From: Rhodosporidiobolus odoratus
Lineage: Eukaryota; Basidiomycota; Microbotryomycetes; Sporidiobolales; Sporidiobolaceae
Reading direction: 5' to 3'
Length of the DNA stretch: 64,000 nt
Assembly: GCA_034387635.1 (NCBI GenBank)
Contig: JAOANU010000002.1
Location: 1,116,001-1,180,000 of the forward strand
Each line of letters begins with the position of its first letter. Position 1 is the stretch's first letter. Made by a program: the position numbers and the translations under genes. Below the pieces are notes generated by a model, which was not told where the DNA came from, searched no databases, and worked only from the letters and a program-made list of their open reading frames with translations. Shown in pieces: positions 1-13,370 of this stretch.

Positions 1-1324
1 TCGAGATCCCCCAATATCGGGACGGTCGCTCGGCACCTGCTCCAATCTTCGCTCGACTGGTGGTGCCTCACAGGGAAAGGGAGGGACTGCACAATCAGCT
101 GTCTTACGTAGGGGTAGTGGTAGAAAGAATGGGTCTCGCAAGCAGTGGATGCAGTAGATGCAGCGAAGTAGAGACGTCCTTCCTCGACGAGAGAGCGGTG
201 GCCCGGCGATGGGTCAGCCCGAGCCGCACGCTCGTTACAGCAGCCTCGTGCGTGGAATCTGATGCTAGAAGTTACTCGACAAGCGGGCAAGCCGCGTGAC
301 AAGACAGCTACGGAGGCGAGTGAGAATTTAGTGATGGTTGTAGAGGAGCAGGGTACACGTCGGTCGCACCAACGCACCTCGCTCGTTGGGAAGCGGCTTG
401 CAATCTCAAAGTGCCGAAGGAGGTCGAAAGGAGCCCGGTCGGCTAGTCGAGCGCGTGAACACCAGAAGAATTGGCTACGACACCTCTGAGCCGCGCCGTC
501 CAGTCATCACTGGCCTCAATGGCAAGCCAGGTCGTACTCCCGCTGGTGTCCTCATCACGACACGCGCTCGAAAGAAGTCGAACTCCTACCCACGCTCTCG
601 ACCGCTGCTGAAGTGCTGGCAAGCCGGCACCTGCCGTGGATAGAGGCGCAGCTTGGATGGTACGCACCGCCGTTCCCCGATTCGTCCCTTCCCCCCCTTC
701 AACCGCCCGCTCTAGCTACATGACTTCCCTCCGCTGCACCCGCTATGCGAGTTGCATTCACCTGCAGTTACACAGGAAGTGTCGGCGCCTGTCAAATGGG
801 AGACCCGCAACTTGCCATCCGCCCCGGCGGAGTATGGCGGAGAGGGCGGAGCTGGAGGTCGACGCCTTGCAGAGCCACTGTACGCCCGACTCAAGTGGCG
901 AGCCAGCTGAGCGGCGTTGTCAAGCGGTCCCGGTATAAGCTCAATCACACTCCTTCCGCAACCTTCGCCGAGCTTCACTTCGTGGGACAAGATCGGCTGG
1001 CATCTTTTCTGTCTCGCGCAACGACCAAGCCGAGTCGGAGAGATGTCGTGAGACAAGCCTCACAATCTTTTCTACGGAGACAGCCAATCTTCTGTCTCTC
1101 TTCGGTCCTTCCGCTTTCCCCCGACGTTATTCTGGCCTCTTTCGGCCGCGTCGCTGCCTCCGACTGCGCAGCCCGGCCTCTCGCCACTTTGGGGCCTGGA
1201 AGTGAGACTGCTGATCCGGGCATCGAGCATCTAATCAGTTCTGCACCCTGCTTCTCTCCCTCGCTCTTCATTCAAGCTCAGCGTCCCCTACCCGCTCCCG
1301 CCTGCACTCGACAAGCCCTCAACA
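1..1324. other. Upstream region of the siderophore transporter; no gene supported
   Basis: No reading frame here shows a recognisable protein or a convincing exon-intron pattern on either strand; the longest frames look like GC-rich chance ORFs. The last 100 bases before the ATG at 1325 are pyrimidine-rich, as in the leaders of other genes in this window. A TATA-like GTATAAG lies near 932, too far from the start to be a safe call. I looked for GATA-type iron-regulatory (Fep1-like) sites because the downstream gene is an iron transporter and did not see a clear cluster. The 3' end of a neighbouring gene could lie in the first 700 bases but I cannot identify it. Confidence 0.4.
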
Positions 1325-4236
1325 ATGTCAGAAGTTCGCTCCCAGCCTTATGCGGAGCGCAAGCCACCTTCTCTGTCCGGCCTTGACCACGACGAAAAGC
1401 GCTCTCTGTCGTCGACTGGCACTCACGCTGGCGAGAAGAAGGCGGCACAAGCGTCGGACGAGCCGAGCTTCAAAAGTCGCGGCGTCGTCGGCGTGGAAGC
1501 CATGGCTCGTGCTGCGGCCGTGAGCAAGAAGGGCAAGTACTCGCTGTGGGCGCTTGCGGTGTTGATCTATCTCCTGCAGTGGGTGGTAGGTCGACCTCTC
1601 CTTCACTTTGTCTGTAGCAAAGCGCTGACTCGCCGTCCAATACGTGCAGGCCGCAATGGCGTCCTCGTGAGTCTCCTTATGGGTTTCCCGCGTTTTTTCC
1701 TCCTATTATTCGGACCTGATGCCTCTTTTCCGTCGGGCAGGATGACATCGAGTCTGTCCGTGTTTGCGACTTCCTCGTTCCAGCAGCACTCTACCGGACT
1801 CTCCGCTCTTTCCGTCGCGACCTCCATCATCGGCAGTGTCTGCCTGCCTTTCCTTTCCAAACTGTCCGACGTCTTCGGTCGGCCTCACATCTATGCGCTC
1901 TGCATGGTCCTGCAGGTCGTCGGCTACATCATCACGTTGAAGAGGTATGCTTGCTTCTTCTCGACATTCTCTCTACCCACTCGAGCGTTCGGCTTTTCTG
2001 ACCTGTCCCTCGCACGTCTCCTGCTTCTGTAACTGACCGTCAACCCTCACCTTCGCGCGCAGCCCCACCCTCGCGGCCTGTATGGCCTCGCCGCTGCTCA
2101 CTAGTCTCGTACCACGCTGACCTAATTTCTGCTCCTCAGATGTTGTCGGCAACGTCTTCTCCTCGATCGGCAGCGGTGGCTTCGATCTGCTCAACTCCAT
2201 TCTGATGGCAGATTTGACGTATGCTTTCTCTCTCCTTCCGAGATTGCTCAGGTACTGACTCCCATTTCATGCCTTTTCTCCGCTTCGCAGCCCGCTCAAA
2301 TGGCGCGGTCTCGCTATGGGTCTTCTCACGTCGCCATACCTTGTCACAGTATGGTACACCAGCGAGATCGTCGACGCGCTCAGCACCGACGGAAAGTGGC
2401 GATGGGGCTACGGGTAAGCTCCTACTTCTGCTTGCCCTGCACCCTGAGATTGACACTTGTAGCTGACCGCTATTTTCTTGCCTCACATTGTCCAGAATGT
2501 TCGCTATCATCTACCCAGTCATCTGGATCCCGGCCTGCATCGCCATGTTCTGGCTCGAGCGCCGCGCCCTTAAGGACAACCTCGTCAACGTCGAGGCTGC
2601 TCTCACCGGCGCCGACGATACTGACTCGAAGAACGCTGAAGTCGAGGTCGAAAAGAAGACGTTCCTCCAGAAGGCCTACCAGGTCTACCAGGAAGTCGAC
2701 ACGATCGGCCTTCTCCTCCTGGGCTTTGGCTGGTCCCTTGTGCGTCCGGTTCATTCCTTTCCCTCCTCGACGTGCGTAGACTGATCATGCCGTCACTACA
2801 GCTTCTCCTGCCCTTCTCCCTCTACGGTAATGCGAAGGGAGGCTTTGAGAACCGTTCGCTCATTGCCATGCTGGCAGTTGGCAGCGCCTGCCTCGTCGCC
2901 TTCCCCATCTACGAATGGAAAATTGCGAAGTTCCCAGCAATGCCCAAGCGTGTTCTCCTGAACCGCTCTTTCATCACTGCCATCGTCATCAACGTCGTCT
3001 ACATGATCGTAGGTTTTTCTCTCGCGCTTAGCCGGAACCGCCTTATCCCCCAGCGGACCACTTACCTCTGTTTCTCTGACAGGCCGCCTACCTCCAACTT
3101 CTTTACCTCGCCTCCTACGTGTATATCGTCACCGACATCAGCGTACGTGACTGGAACTGTACGTCTTTTCCGTTCTCATCCCTTACTGTCCCGACAATGC
3201 CCCATCTCGCCAGCTCTGAGCCTTGTCTGCGGCCCCAAACGCTATCTGCTCACGCCCCATTCGCTACGTCGCCCATTACAGACTACAACAACGTCCAAAA
3301 CATGGGTCTTTGTGGGGTCGCCATCATTGCCGGCTTTTTGTTCAAGGCGACCGGGCGCTTCAAGATGTGGCAAATCTTCGGTCTCTGCATCAGGATCGTT
3401 GGCTACGGTCTCCTTGTCGACAAGAACGGTGTCCACAGCTATGGCCGCCTCGTCATGTCGCAACTTCTGGCGGGTGCTGGTTCTGCCTTCTCGTCTCTCG
3501 GGAGCCAGGTGGCTGCACAGGCCAGCGTGCCCCACCAGGACGTTGCGCTCGTCTGCTCACTGTTACTCCTCTGGTCGTCCATCGGAGCAGCTATTGGTGG
3601 GTGGTTCTTTCCCTAGTCTATTGTCCGTCGTCCTCACTAACGATATCTTCCCGTGGCAGGCGAGGCTGTTGCTGGTCAATATTGGGGCTCGCACGCTCTC
3701 GACAACCTTCGCAAGTTCATTCCCGTGTCTGCAGCCAACGACACTCTGGTTGAAGGGTTCTACGAGGACAGTACGTCCGGGCTTTCCCCTCTCTCTGATC
3801 GGAATCAAGTAACTTACCCGTCCCCCTTCTCTAGTCACCACGATCAAGGCTTACGATTGGGGTTCTGCTATCCGCGAGGGCGCTACCCATGCTTACGAGT
3901 GCGTTCTCTTCCCAAAGTGTGTCTCCGTCCAAATCAGGGCTGACCCGGTTCCGTCCCGCAGGACCACCGTCTTCCCTCTTTGGTCCGCCGCTCTCGGCCT
4001 CTCCTTCATCTGCCTCATCGCCGCTTGCTTCCAAAGTAAGTCTTACCTTCTCGCATGCCCTGCCTTTGGAACAGAGCTGACCTCCGCAATTCGCAACAGA
4101 AAACTACGCTCTCGGCAACGCTCAAAACGCCTACGACCACAAAGACACCTCGGGTCACGTCGTGGTTGACGACAAGAATTCGACGGTGGAGAGGAAGACT
4201 ACGTGGCAGAAGGTCTGGCGCTTCTGGGATTTCTAG
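1325..4236 (+). CDS. Siderophore-iron transporter, MFS (SIT/ARN family)
   Basis: Imports ferric siderophores across the plasma membrane by proton symport (family knowledge). Joining about eleven exons gives roughly 590 residues. A hydrophilic N-terminus of about 75 residues is followed by a first membrane helix near YSLWALAVLIYLL, then an MFS motif A-like loop (LSKLSDVFGRPHIYAL). Further on come LLLLGFGWSLLLLPFSLY, a hallmark stretch of siderophore transporters, and helices to the end. It closes with a hydrophilic tail ending WRFWDF. The loop FEDITTIKAYDWGS-like region near the end also fits the family. Introns have GTGAGT/GTATGC donors; the second exon is only 17 nt. The start is the first ATG of the open N-terminal exon, after a CT-rich leader. 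Iron repression is expected for the family but no site is visible. The substrate cannot be told from sequence. Confidence 0.9.
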
Positions 4237-4703
4237 TATTTCTGCCTCACCTCTTCTCTTCTCTTCCCATTAGACCGCTCTTCCTTGGCTTTCGTTCTTA
4301 TTTTTGGGCTCTCGTCGTCTTAGCTGGATTCGGTCAACCTTATCTATTTCGTGTCCTTCTCTGGGGTGGCTTATATACTTCGTGCGGCTTTTCGGTGCAA
4401 AACTTTGTCAGCGGACTGGATCAATGCTGTAACGTTTGTCTGTTCTGACCCCTCCTCTCTGGAACGCGAAACCAGCAGTTGAGATCATCGGAGACCGTCT
4501 GGAACGGCGGAGAGAAGACAGAAAGCGGTTGCTCTCCGGGTTCAGCAAGACAGAGGGTGCCGATCGGGAAGATTGCGTCTGAGGGTACAGGATACGACAC
4601 TACCTTACTTTCCAACGGTCAGAGAGAAACGATGCGCGGCGCAGAAAGACATGTTCTTCGTCGCAAAGCTGGAGGACAGGAAGAATAGGAGGAGGACCGA
4701 GAT
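4237..4703. other. Convergent intergenic spacer
   Basis: This 467-base spacer lies between the stop of the iron transporter and the stop of the UIM protein on the opposite strand. It must hold both 3' ends and polyadenylation signals. The T-rich stretch around 4240-4340 is the probable 3' UTR of the transporter. No gene is supported. Confidence 0.5.
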
Positions 4704-7700
4704 TTAGTCGAGGGCGAAAGGGGTGATGAGCATGGCACCTGCAATCGTAACAGAGGCTCAGCGATGCATACAACGGGGATGTAGCAGAAGGCAGAGTGCT
4801 CCGAGAATGCGGGACGAGAAAGAAAAGATGGAAGAACCAGCAACGCACCTTCCGGCAACGGCCCCCCCGCCGCCGGCCCCTGCGCCCCTCCTCCCACTCC
4901 ACCTCCACTCTCCAACACTCTAACCTTCCCCCTCCTCCTCAACCTAGCCTTCATCCGATCCATCAATCCTACTTCTGCATCCTCCACCCTCCCCAACGCC
5001 CCTCTTCCCTCCGCCTCATCCTGCCCGACACGCTCCCCACGAAGTTGTCTCAAAAGGTCGACGGATCGAGCTAGCGCTGCGTGCTCTGAACAGGCTGCGC
5101 CGGCGGAACTGGAAGAAAGGGAGACGCCGCCTACGGCTCCAGTCGAGAGGACTCGGAGACTTTGTCGAGAGGCTGTGTGGGCTCGGGAGAGGGTACTTGC
5201 GAGGGTGGAGAGTGGCATTGGGAGAGTCAGTGGGGCGGGGAGGTTGAGCCGAATTGAGGGACAGTCGGGGTCGAACTCGGGTTTGTCGAGCGGGATGGCG
5301 AGGTAAGGCGACGCGGAACTCGAAGCGGAAAGTGGGGTGGCACCAGTTGGAGGAGAAAGAGGGAGCAGGGTGAGAGTGATTCGGACTCGAGGAGAGGAAT
5401 CGGCAAAGGAGCGGAAGAAGTCAAGACCGAGTGAAGCTTGCAGGCCTCGGTTGCTCTTGTCCAGCGCGAGGTCGGCGGGTGCGGCTTCGAGGCGAGAGTT
5501 GCCATGCCCTGTACTCACCAATATCCTGCCACGTCAGGGCCACTTCTAAAGCGCGGAGGAAGACACGACGAGACTGGGAACGGTAACGCACACATAAGGT
5601 AAACGAGTAGCGCCTGCCACCCCTTCGCCTCAACCGCAAAACACCTATACCCCTCTTTCCCCTCCCCATCCTTCTCCCCACTCAGCTGCGCTCCTCTAGG
5701 GAAATCGCCTGCATACTCCAAGGGGGGATGCATAGCCGCCCGGAGAGGGTCGACAAAACCCCATTTGATTGAATCGAGGACGTCTTGAGTGGCGAAGGGG
5801 GCGAGATTGCCTGGAGAGGGGGCGTCGAGGTAGCCTCCGAAGGAGGGGACGGTGTGCAGAGAAGAGAGGGAGAGGGCGGGGGAGGTTAGGTTTGTTGTGG
5901 CGGAGGTAGGGAGAGAAGGAGAAGCGGCGGAGGAGGTAGAAGCTGGAAGAGTACTAGCGGTCGGTGGTGGGCTGACGAGAGGGGACGAGAATGACAGCGC
6001 GGTAGTCGTGGCTGTTATCGGTGAGGGGATGGAAGAACCCGTCTCCGCAACCGGGGTAATCTCATCCGGACTCGAGCTTGTCGGTCCCGTAGACGGCCGA
6101 GTGTCGGTATCCACGATCACAGCTAGTGGCGGCACAGCAGATCCCGGTGGTGATGGCGCCGATCCCGGGGACTCAGCCTGAGTGCTGGCATTCGAAAATG
6201 CCCTTCGCCTCCAGATCGTCCCGAAGAGATCCTTAGGCTTCGGCGAAGCCCTCGCCGTTTCTTCTCCACCTGGTGAGAGTGGTGAGGGAGTTCGCCTTCC
6301 TGCGTCCCCAGCTTCGAGTGCCGAGAACTCGTCGCCGAAGGGATCTCGCTCTCTCACCTCGTCCGCGTCCCCTTCCCCTTCCTCTTCAGACTCGCCGAAG
6401 GAGCCGGCCGAAGCGACTGCTGAAGGAGCAAAGCTGGCGCCAGAGCTAGACATTGCCTGTCCTGGAGAAGAGGACGCGGAGGACGAAGACATCGATGGAG
6501 GGCGAAGGCTCGAAGCTTCGAAAGAGTTGAAGAGGGGATGTTGCGCTATACTGGGTGCTGGTGCAGGTGAAACTGAGGCCGGGAACGGATAAGAAGACAT
6601 GGATGAAAGAACGGAGGAGGATCGGGAGGGCGGTGTAGGAGCATGGTAGTGTGCTAGTGCTGCTCCTGGTGGCGGATGCGGAGCCGACGAAGACGGTGTG
6701 GGGCGCGATATTGACGGAGTGGAAGACAAGAACGAAGTAGAGGGCTGGGCTTGCGGTTGAGGCGGAAGGGGACGACCTGGCCCAATGACGATATCTCCTG
6801 GCTCGTCGTTTTCGGGTGCATGAGGCGGGAAGTCGTAAGCCGGAGGGAGGTCATCAGGTGCTGACGACGGTCCAGCAGCTGAAGGTGCTGCCGGTGCGGA
6901 TGTCGTCAGAGCGGCAGACGATGAGGAAAGTGGAGCAGCAGCTGCAGCCCCGGCGAAAAGAGGATGAGGCGCAGGCGTTGGAGCAAGGACAGAAGGCGCA
7001 GCGGCAGCTTGCGACGGCCGACTAAACCGCACAAACGCCTCCGCACTAGTCTCTGTCCTCCCATACCCTCTCCATGTCCCTCCATTCTGCCCATCCTGCA
7101 AACTCAACCTCATAGCCATCTCAACCGCCTCCCTATCCCGTCTCTCCCATTCACTCTCTTCACTCTCTGCCCCCTCATCCGATTCCTCAGCCCTAGCTTT
7201 CCCTTTCCCCTTGCCCTTCTTATCCCCCCTACTTACCGCAATAGCCCTTTGCACCTCCCTCTCCTCCTCAACCCTCCTCCTAACCTTCTCCCTCCTCTCC
7301 CTCTCTTCCTCATCCCTCGACGTCGCCAACGCCTCTCTCAACGCAGCTTCCTCCGCAAGCCGTCGTTGTTCAGCCAAAGCATCTGTTCGAAGACGGTCTT
7401 GAGCGCTCGCTTCGAGGGAGTAGGCGAGTCGGCGTTGCTCCTCTTCTTCTAGACGAGTTTGACGAGACTCTTCGAGCAAGGCGGAGTCGCGATGGGCTCG
7501 AGCGATCTGTGGTAGCGGAATTAGGAAGGTCGATCGCGTCAGTTACTCCAAACCGTTGTACAGACGAAGTGCACGGATCAAGCACAGAACCAGGGACCAT
7601 GCACGTTGCGAGTGGGCTAGTCGACCGGAACCATCGGCCAAGAAAGTACGCACCTGTTCCCTCTCCCTTTCTTCCAATGACCTCCTCGCTTGCGGACCCA

Positions 7701-8607
7701 TGTACGCAGAGGGCGGACTCGCATGCGCCGCTCCAAGCGGTGGAGTCGGAGTGTAACTACCTGACCCACCTCGATTCGTCCGGCTGCCGATCGCAAAGGG
7801 GGAAGGCATAGGCACCTGAGCTGAGCCGTAGGGGGATGAAGGGTTTCGATAGAGGTTACTCCCGTTCTGGGGGTGAGGTTGAGGAGGGTACGAGACGGTG
7901 GAAGCGCGAGAGAGAGGGGTGAGGTAGGAAGGATGGGCGGGGCCGGAGGGAGGCATTGAAGGGGAGAGGGCAGGAGGGGATTGCGTGTAGGCTTGTTGCG
8001 GGGGCGGGGGCGGGGGCGGTGCGGACGGCGAGGGAGGGTAGGGCGGGTAGAGTGATCGGAAGGCAGGAGAAGGGTGAGGGGAGTGAATGGGAGACATGGA
8101 AGCTGGCCGAGGCGGTGGGGAGGGGGAAGACGGTGAGGGCGAAGCGGAGGGAGAAGGCTTTTGTAGCTTTCTACCCCCATTTGGACTGCTACTGCCATCT
8201 CCGGTCGAAGCCGCGAGGGAGGAAGAGCTGGATGGGCCTCTCGCCGGAAGCGGGCGTGGATTGCCAGCGCCAGACGAGTACGATATGGTTTGAGCTGGTC
8301 TGAGCTGCGGTTGCCACGGACCTGGTGCAAAGGTCGTTGGTGCTCCCTGGTAGCTTACGGTCCGATCTCTGGTTCGTGAAGAGGTGGCCGGATGGAGGAC
8401 GGAGTCGGACGAGTGAGAGGGGAAAGGAGGCGCAGAGGGAGGAGGGGGGTTTGAGCCGAGCGAGGCGAGGTAGGTGGTTGATCTGGATACTGGAGGTTGT
8501 GCACGGTGTGTATCGGGGTAATAAGGATACTGGACAGTGGTGGACGAGGGTCGAGGGTAGAGTGAGTGGGAGTTGGGAGCGGCAGACGAGCCGGAAGAGG
8601 GTTGCAT
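4704..8607 (-). CDS. Ubiquitin-interacting-motif (UIM) protein, proline/serine-rich
   Basis: Four exons (7654-8607, 5592-7506, 4849-5508, 4704-4738) sum to 3564 nt and close exactly in frame (1187 residues). Donors are GTGCGT throughout. The first 300 residues are Pro/Ser/Tyr-rich and low in complexity, including a polyproline run. At about residues 330-460 four helices carry the UIM pattern (acidic cluster, then Ala-x-x-Ser): EEQRRLAYSLEAS, ALREALATSRDEEE, REVQRAIAVSRGD and REAVEMAMRLSLQD. A long Ser/Thr/Pro-rich linker follows. The C-terminal 350 residues are better ordered, with a segment near IKWGFVDPLRAAMHPPLEY continuing through exon 3; I do not recognise this fold. UIMs bind ubiquitin, so a role as a ubiquitin receptor or adaptor in sorting or degradation is inferred. 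It shares a 299-bp divergent promoter with EFL1. Confidence 0.8.
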
Positions 8608-8906
8608 CGGCTGGAGGTCAGGATGGTAGTACTGTGACAGTTGCAGTGACCTGCCAGCGATGCGCCGACCTATGCCTGTGTTGTGATTGCTGAGTAAGTT
8701 GTTGATTCAAGTGGGGTGAGGAGATCCAGTCGAGTCCGAGGGAGATCAAGCTGGAGAGGTGCAATGCGAGTCTGGGAGGATCTAGTGGGTGTATATTTGC
8801 CAGTTGAAGTGGTTTGCAGTCGAGTCAGAGCAACAGCAACACAGTAAACGGATTCAACCTTTTGGAATTCCCTCTTCAAGTTGCAACTTGCAACTTGCAT
8901 CGACCC
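8608..8906. promoter_or_regulatory. Bidirectional promoter, UIM gene / EFL1
   Basis: The 299 bases separate two divergent starts. A direct repeat TTGCAACTTGCAACTTGCA (8880-8899, just upstream of the EFL1 ATG) is the only conspicuous motif. Its function is unknown. Confidence 0.5.
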
Positions 8907-11900
8907 ATGTCTAAACCCTCGCAGATTCCTCCAGAACGTACTAGAAACATCTGTATCGTGGCCCATGTCGAGTAGGTCACGTTCCCCCGCTGTCCTTTCC
9001 TTCTCTCACTCGCATGCCGATTTCTTGAATCGCTGACCTCATTTCCACTCTTTCTCTTTCATGCAGCCATGGAAAGGTACCCTGGACTCGTCCAATCTAT
9101 CTCACTCAGCCACTCATCTTACCCATGTCCTCTTGCAGTCCTCTTTCGCCGACTCGCTCCTCGCCGCCAACGGAATCATCTCATCTCGCCTCGCTGGTAC
9201 CATCCGCTACCTCGACTCGCGCGAGGACGAACAGCAACGAGGTATCACCATGGAGTCCTCAGCCGTCTCGCTCAGGTGGCGCATCCCCAAACCGGGTACA
9301 TACACTTCTTCCCTCCAGCCCTTTTTTCTCTTTCATGTTGCCCTTTCTCTTCTCGGCCACCCGCCGACCTGACTCCTTCGACGCTGACTACTACATATCT
9401 GCATCTCCATACTCTCATCTTGTTGCTCTCCTACCTTTTGTCACGTCGCTTTCGTGGCCTTTCCTTCGGTCAAAACAGACGAAGAGAAAACGCTCGAGGA
9501 CTACAAGATCAACCTGATCGACACGCCCGGTCACGTCGACTTTTCCAGCGAGGTCTCGACTGCCTCTCGACTGTGTGACGGAGCTTTCGTGCTGGTCGAT
9601 GCGGTTGAAGGTGTCTGCACACAAGTGCGATTGCCCTTCCTTCCTCTCTTCACCTTCTTTTCCTTGTCACTGACGAAGTTACTACAGACAATCACCGTTC
9701 TCCGCACCGTCTACCTCTCCCACCTTCGCCCCATCCTCGTCATCAACAAACTCGACCGCCTCATCCTCGAACTCAAACTCTCGCCTATAGAGGCGTACCA
9801 CCACCTCACCCGAATCATCGAAGATGTCAACGCCGTCGTCGGGTCTTTCTACTCCTCTGAGCGCATGGGGGAAGATTTGCGACGGAGGGAACGGGCAGAG
9901 GCGGCGCAGGAGGAGGCGGAGGAGGGTGAGCGCGAGTCGGAGGACTACGAGGAGAGGGACGACTCGACCCTCTACTTTGATCCGGCCATTGGAAATGTCT
10001 TGTTCTCGTCGGCGATTGATGGGTGGGCGTTCAGGATCTCGAGGTTCGCTCAGCTGTATGCGGCGAAACTGGGCATGAGTGAGGCGAACCTGAACAAGGT
10101 GCTCTGGGGTGACTGGTACCTCGACATGAAGGCGAAGAGGGTGTTGAACCGGAAGAAGATGGAGCAGAGTGGGAAGAAGTTGAAGCCGCTGTTCGTGCAG
10201 TTCGTGCTCGAGAACATTTGGGCAGTCTACGACTCGGTGGTCCTCAACAAGTGAGTCTGTCCCCCTTTCGGCTTGCCTACCATCTGCTCACTCTCGTTCT
10301 ACAGTAACCCAACCAAGGTCGACAAGATTGTCGCCTCTCTCGGCGTCAAAGTCCGCCCGCAAGACCTCCGCGCCAAAGATACCCGCAACCTTCTCCTCTC
10401 CATCTTTGCCCAATGGCTCCCCCTCGCCCCCTCAGCCTTCCGCACCCTAGTGGACAAGATACCCGCTCCCGCTTCCGCCCAAGCCTTCCGTATCCCCCGC
10501 ATGCTCCACCCCGAACTCGGACACCTCGACGATGAGATCCCCCCTCCTTCGACCAAACTCGAAGCGGATCTGTACGCTGGAGATGCGGGGATCGGCGCAT
10601 TCAAAGTGGCTTACGTTAGTAAGATGTTTGCGGTCAAGAGGGAAGAGTTGCCCGAGAATCAGAGGAGACAGGTTACAGCGGAGGAGATGAGGGCTAGGGC
10701 TAAGGCTGCCAAGGGGGAGAAGGAGAGGAGGGCGAAAGAGGCGGAGGAGGGGAAGACTGCTGAAGGAGACGGTGGAGCAGCTGATGCGAATGGAGAGAAG
10801 CAGGAAGAAGAGGGGGAGGACGAGAAGGAGAAGGAGAGTGCAGATGTCCTCATCGGATTTGCTCGACTCTACTCCGGGACCGTCAAGATCCACGATACCG
10901 TTTACGCCGTCTTGCCAAAGTATAACGCCTCCCTGCCTCCCTCGCACTCGCAAAACCAGAAGCACATCACCCCGGTCAAGGTCGAGCAACTCTACATGAT
11001 GATGGGCCGAGAACTGCTCGCAGTCCAGGAGGTCCAGGCGGGCAACCTGTTTGCTGTCGGAGGTCTGGAGGGGAAGGTTTTGCGGAATGCTACCCTGTGC
11101 GGTATGCCGAGCGGCGAGGTTGCGGAGGGAAGTGAGCGGGACGCAGACAGCGAGTGCTTGATCAACTTGGCTGGAGTCTCGAACAACGTGCGTCGCAGCG
11201 GTCTACAGCTCTCCTCTTTCAGGCGCTGACCTGTATTGAGTGCTTCACAGGCTGCTCCCATTGTTCGGGTCGCTCTTGAACCGCAAGATCCCGGTGCGCT
11301 GCGTCCGTTCCCTTGCACTTGGACCATCCTAGCTCACCTTGCTACTTCTCGCAGCCGAGATGCCGAAGCTCGTCGAGGGCCTTCGGTTGCTGAACCAAGC
11401 CGACCCTTGCGTCGAAACGCTGGTACAGGCGACGGGAGAACACGTTATCCTGACCGCTGGCGAGCTGCATCTCGAGGTGCGTTTGATCTCCTCTCCTTGC
11501 CTTGCAAAGGCTGACGACAGTTCTTCCGCTCGATCAGCGCTGCTTGAAGGACCTCCGAGATCGCTTTGCGCGGATTGAGATTACCGTCTCGCCGCCTATT
11601 GTGCCATTCAGAGAAACGGCAGTCCACGGCGTTGGTACGCAGTGTCTTCTTCTCCTCCAGACCGAGCATCGTCCTCACACCATGTTACGCGCAGACATGG
11701 CACCAACCAAGACGGCGAACCAACCTCGAGGCACCATCCTTGGGTCGGTACAGTCCGGTCTCGTCACTTTCGCTGTCCGCGCTCAGCCCATGCCGCCTAT
11801 CATCACCTCCTTCCTCCTTGCCAACATGTCGACCATCCGTCGTCTGCAACGAGACCGTCGAAGCGGCAAGCAAGAAGAGGACGTCGACGAGATTGCGAAT

Positions 11901-13370
11901 GAGACGACTGGAGAAGAGGGCTCGGAAGTGGTTAACCCGGAGCAGTTCTGGGAAAAGTTGACAGAGGTCTTGGAGAAGGCGGGTAGGGATTGGGCTGGTT
12001 TGACCGACCTGATTTGGGCGTTTGGGCCGAGGAGGGTTGGTCCGAATTTGCTTGTGGACAGGACGGAAGGAGCGCCTCGATCGTATGTTCCTCCCTCCCG
12101 CCCTAATGCTCGGACTCACACTCAAGCCCAACTGCCTCCCCCTCGCAGCCTTCGACGTCGCCTAGAGCGTCAAGCCGCCCTCCCTTCAGCGCTCGCAACC
12201 CCCGGCGGTCCCTCCGCCCTCTCCCCTCCCAAATCCCCCATCGTCGCCCCCTCCGACCCTTCCCTCGGCCGCGAATTCGCCTCGTCCGAGTTCTCAGCCT
12301 CCACCCCCGCCGCCATCACCGGTGAACCCGAATTCGACCTCTCACAGCTCAAAGCCTCTTTGACTGAGGTGGATACCAGTAAGGAAGCGATGCAGAAGTT
12401 ACCGGAGGTTAGGGAGTTGGATGAGAACTTTGACACGGCGTTTCAGTTGGCTACTAATCGGGGTCCGCTTTGTGCGGAACCCGTGGTGGGGATGGCGTAC
12501 TTCTTTGAGAAGGTCGAGTTGCAGGCAGAGGAGATGGACGTTGCGGCGGGTAAGCGCTCCCTCAAGTTCTCCTCTAAGATCATCGCTGATCTCTGATCCG
12601 GTTCACCCCGTTCTACCGCAGTACGGTCAAAGTGGTCCAACGCCCGAGGACAACTCATCTCGGCCGGTCAAGATGCTTTCCGAAACGGTCTTCTCGACTG
12701 GTCTCCCCGACTGCAACTCGCCATGTATTCTTGCGATATTCAAGCCACTGGTACGCTTCCTTCGCCCATCGTATGCATACAACGAAGACTGACGTTGCAT
12801 CATTTTCTCTCTCGCAGGTGAGGTCCTCGGTAAGGTGTACGGTGTCGTCGCGAAGCGGAAAGGCCGGATCGTCTCGGAGGAAATGAAGGAAGGAACCGCC
12901 TTCTTTACCGTTTCTGCGCTCTTGCCAGTCGTGGAGTCTTTCGGTTTCGCCGACGGTGTGTTACCCTTCTTTCTCTTTCCTCGAGTTACCTCTGCTCGCT
13001 CAGATTGCTTATTATGTATACGTTGAATGTGCAGAGATCCGCACACGCACCTCAGGCGCTGCATCCCCTCAACTCGTCTTCCACGGTTACGAGACCCTCG
13101 AACAAGATCCGTTCTGGGTGCCTACTACCGAGGAGGAACTCGAAGATTTGGGAGAAAAGGCGGATAGGGACAACATTGCGAAGAAGTATATGGATGCGGT
13201 CAGGAGGAGGAAGGTACGTCGCTGTGTTACGCGTCTACCACTGTGTCTTTTTCAAAGAAAAGTCGACGCGCTGACGTCCTCTTTTGTCTTGTTGCTTTGC
13301 GCAGGGTATGGCGGTCGAACGCAAGGTCGTTCAGCATGCTGAAAAGCAGAAGACGATGAAGTCTGCATAG
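8907..13370 (+). CDS. EFL1: Elongation factor-like GTPase 1 (EFL1/RIA1), 60S maturation
   Basis: An EF2-like cytoplasmic GTPase that with SBDS/Sdo1 releases eIF6/Tif6 from pre-60S ribosomes (known for the family). The N-terminus reads [14 protein letters not shown], with the P-loop split by two introns. Next come the switch region [29 protein letters not shown]3 [12 protein letters not shown] and G4 NKLDRL. The GTPase domain has an acidic, charged insertion (about residues 250-300, REDEERDD-type), and a second lysine/glutamate-rich insert sits in domain II; both are typical of EFL1 rather than EF2. Later domains show [19 protein letters not shown] and the C-terminal [21 protein letters not shown], the EFL1 counterpart of the EF2 tail. 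There is no diphthamide-loop signature, as expected. P-loop residues after GK are SSF rather than TTL, a conservative change. Length is about 1,090 residues in some twelve exons, ending KQKTMKSA. Confidence 0.93.

Noticed and set aside
745..1386. 213-codon + strand frame upstream of the iron transporter
   Set aside because: It overlaps the transporter start, has no domain or composition of a real protein and lies in promoter/leader sequence.
5852..6592. Two adjacent + strand frames of 109 and 136 codons
   Set aside because: They are antisense shadows of the UIM protein's Ser/Pro-rich exon.
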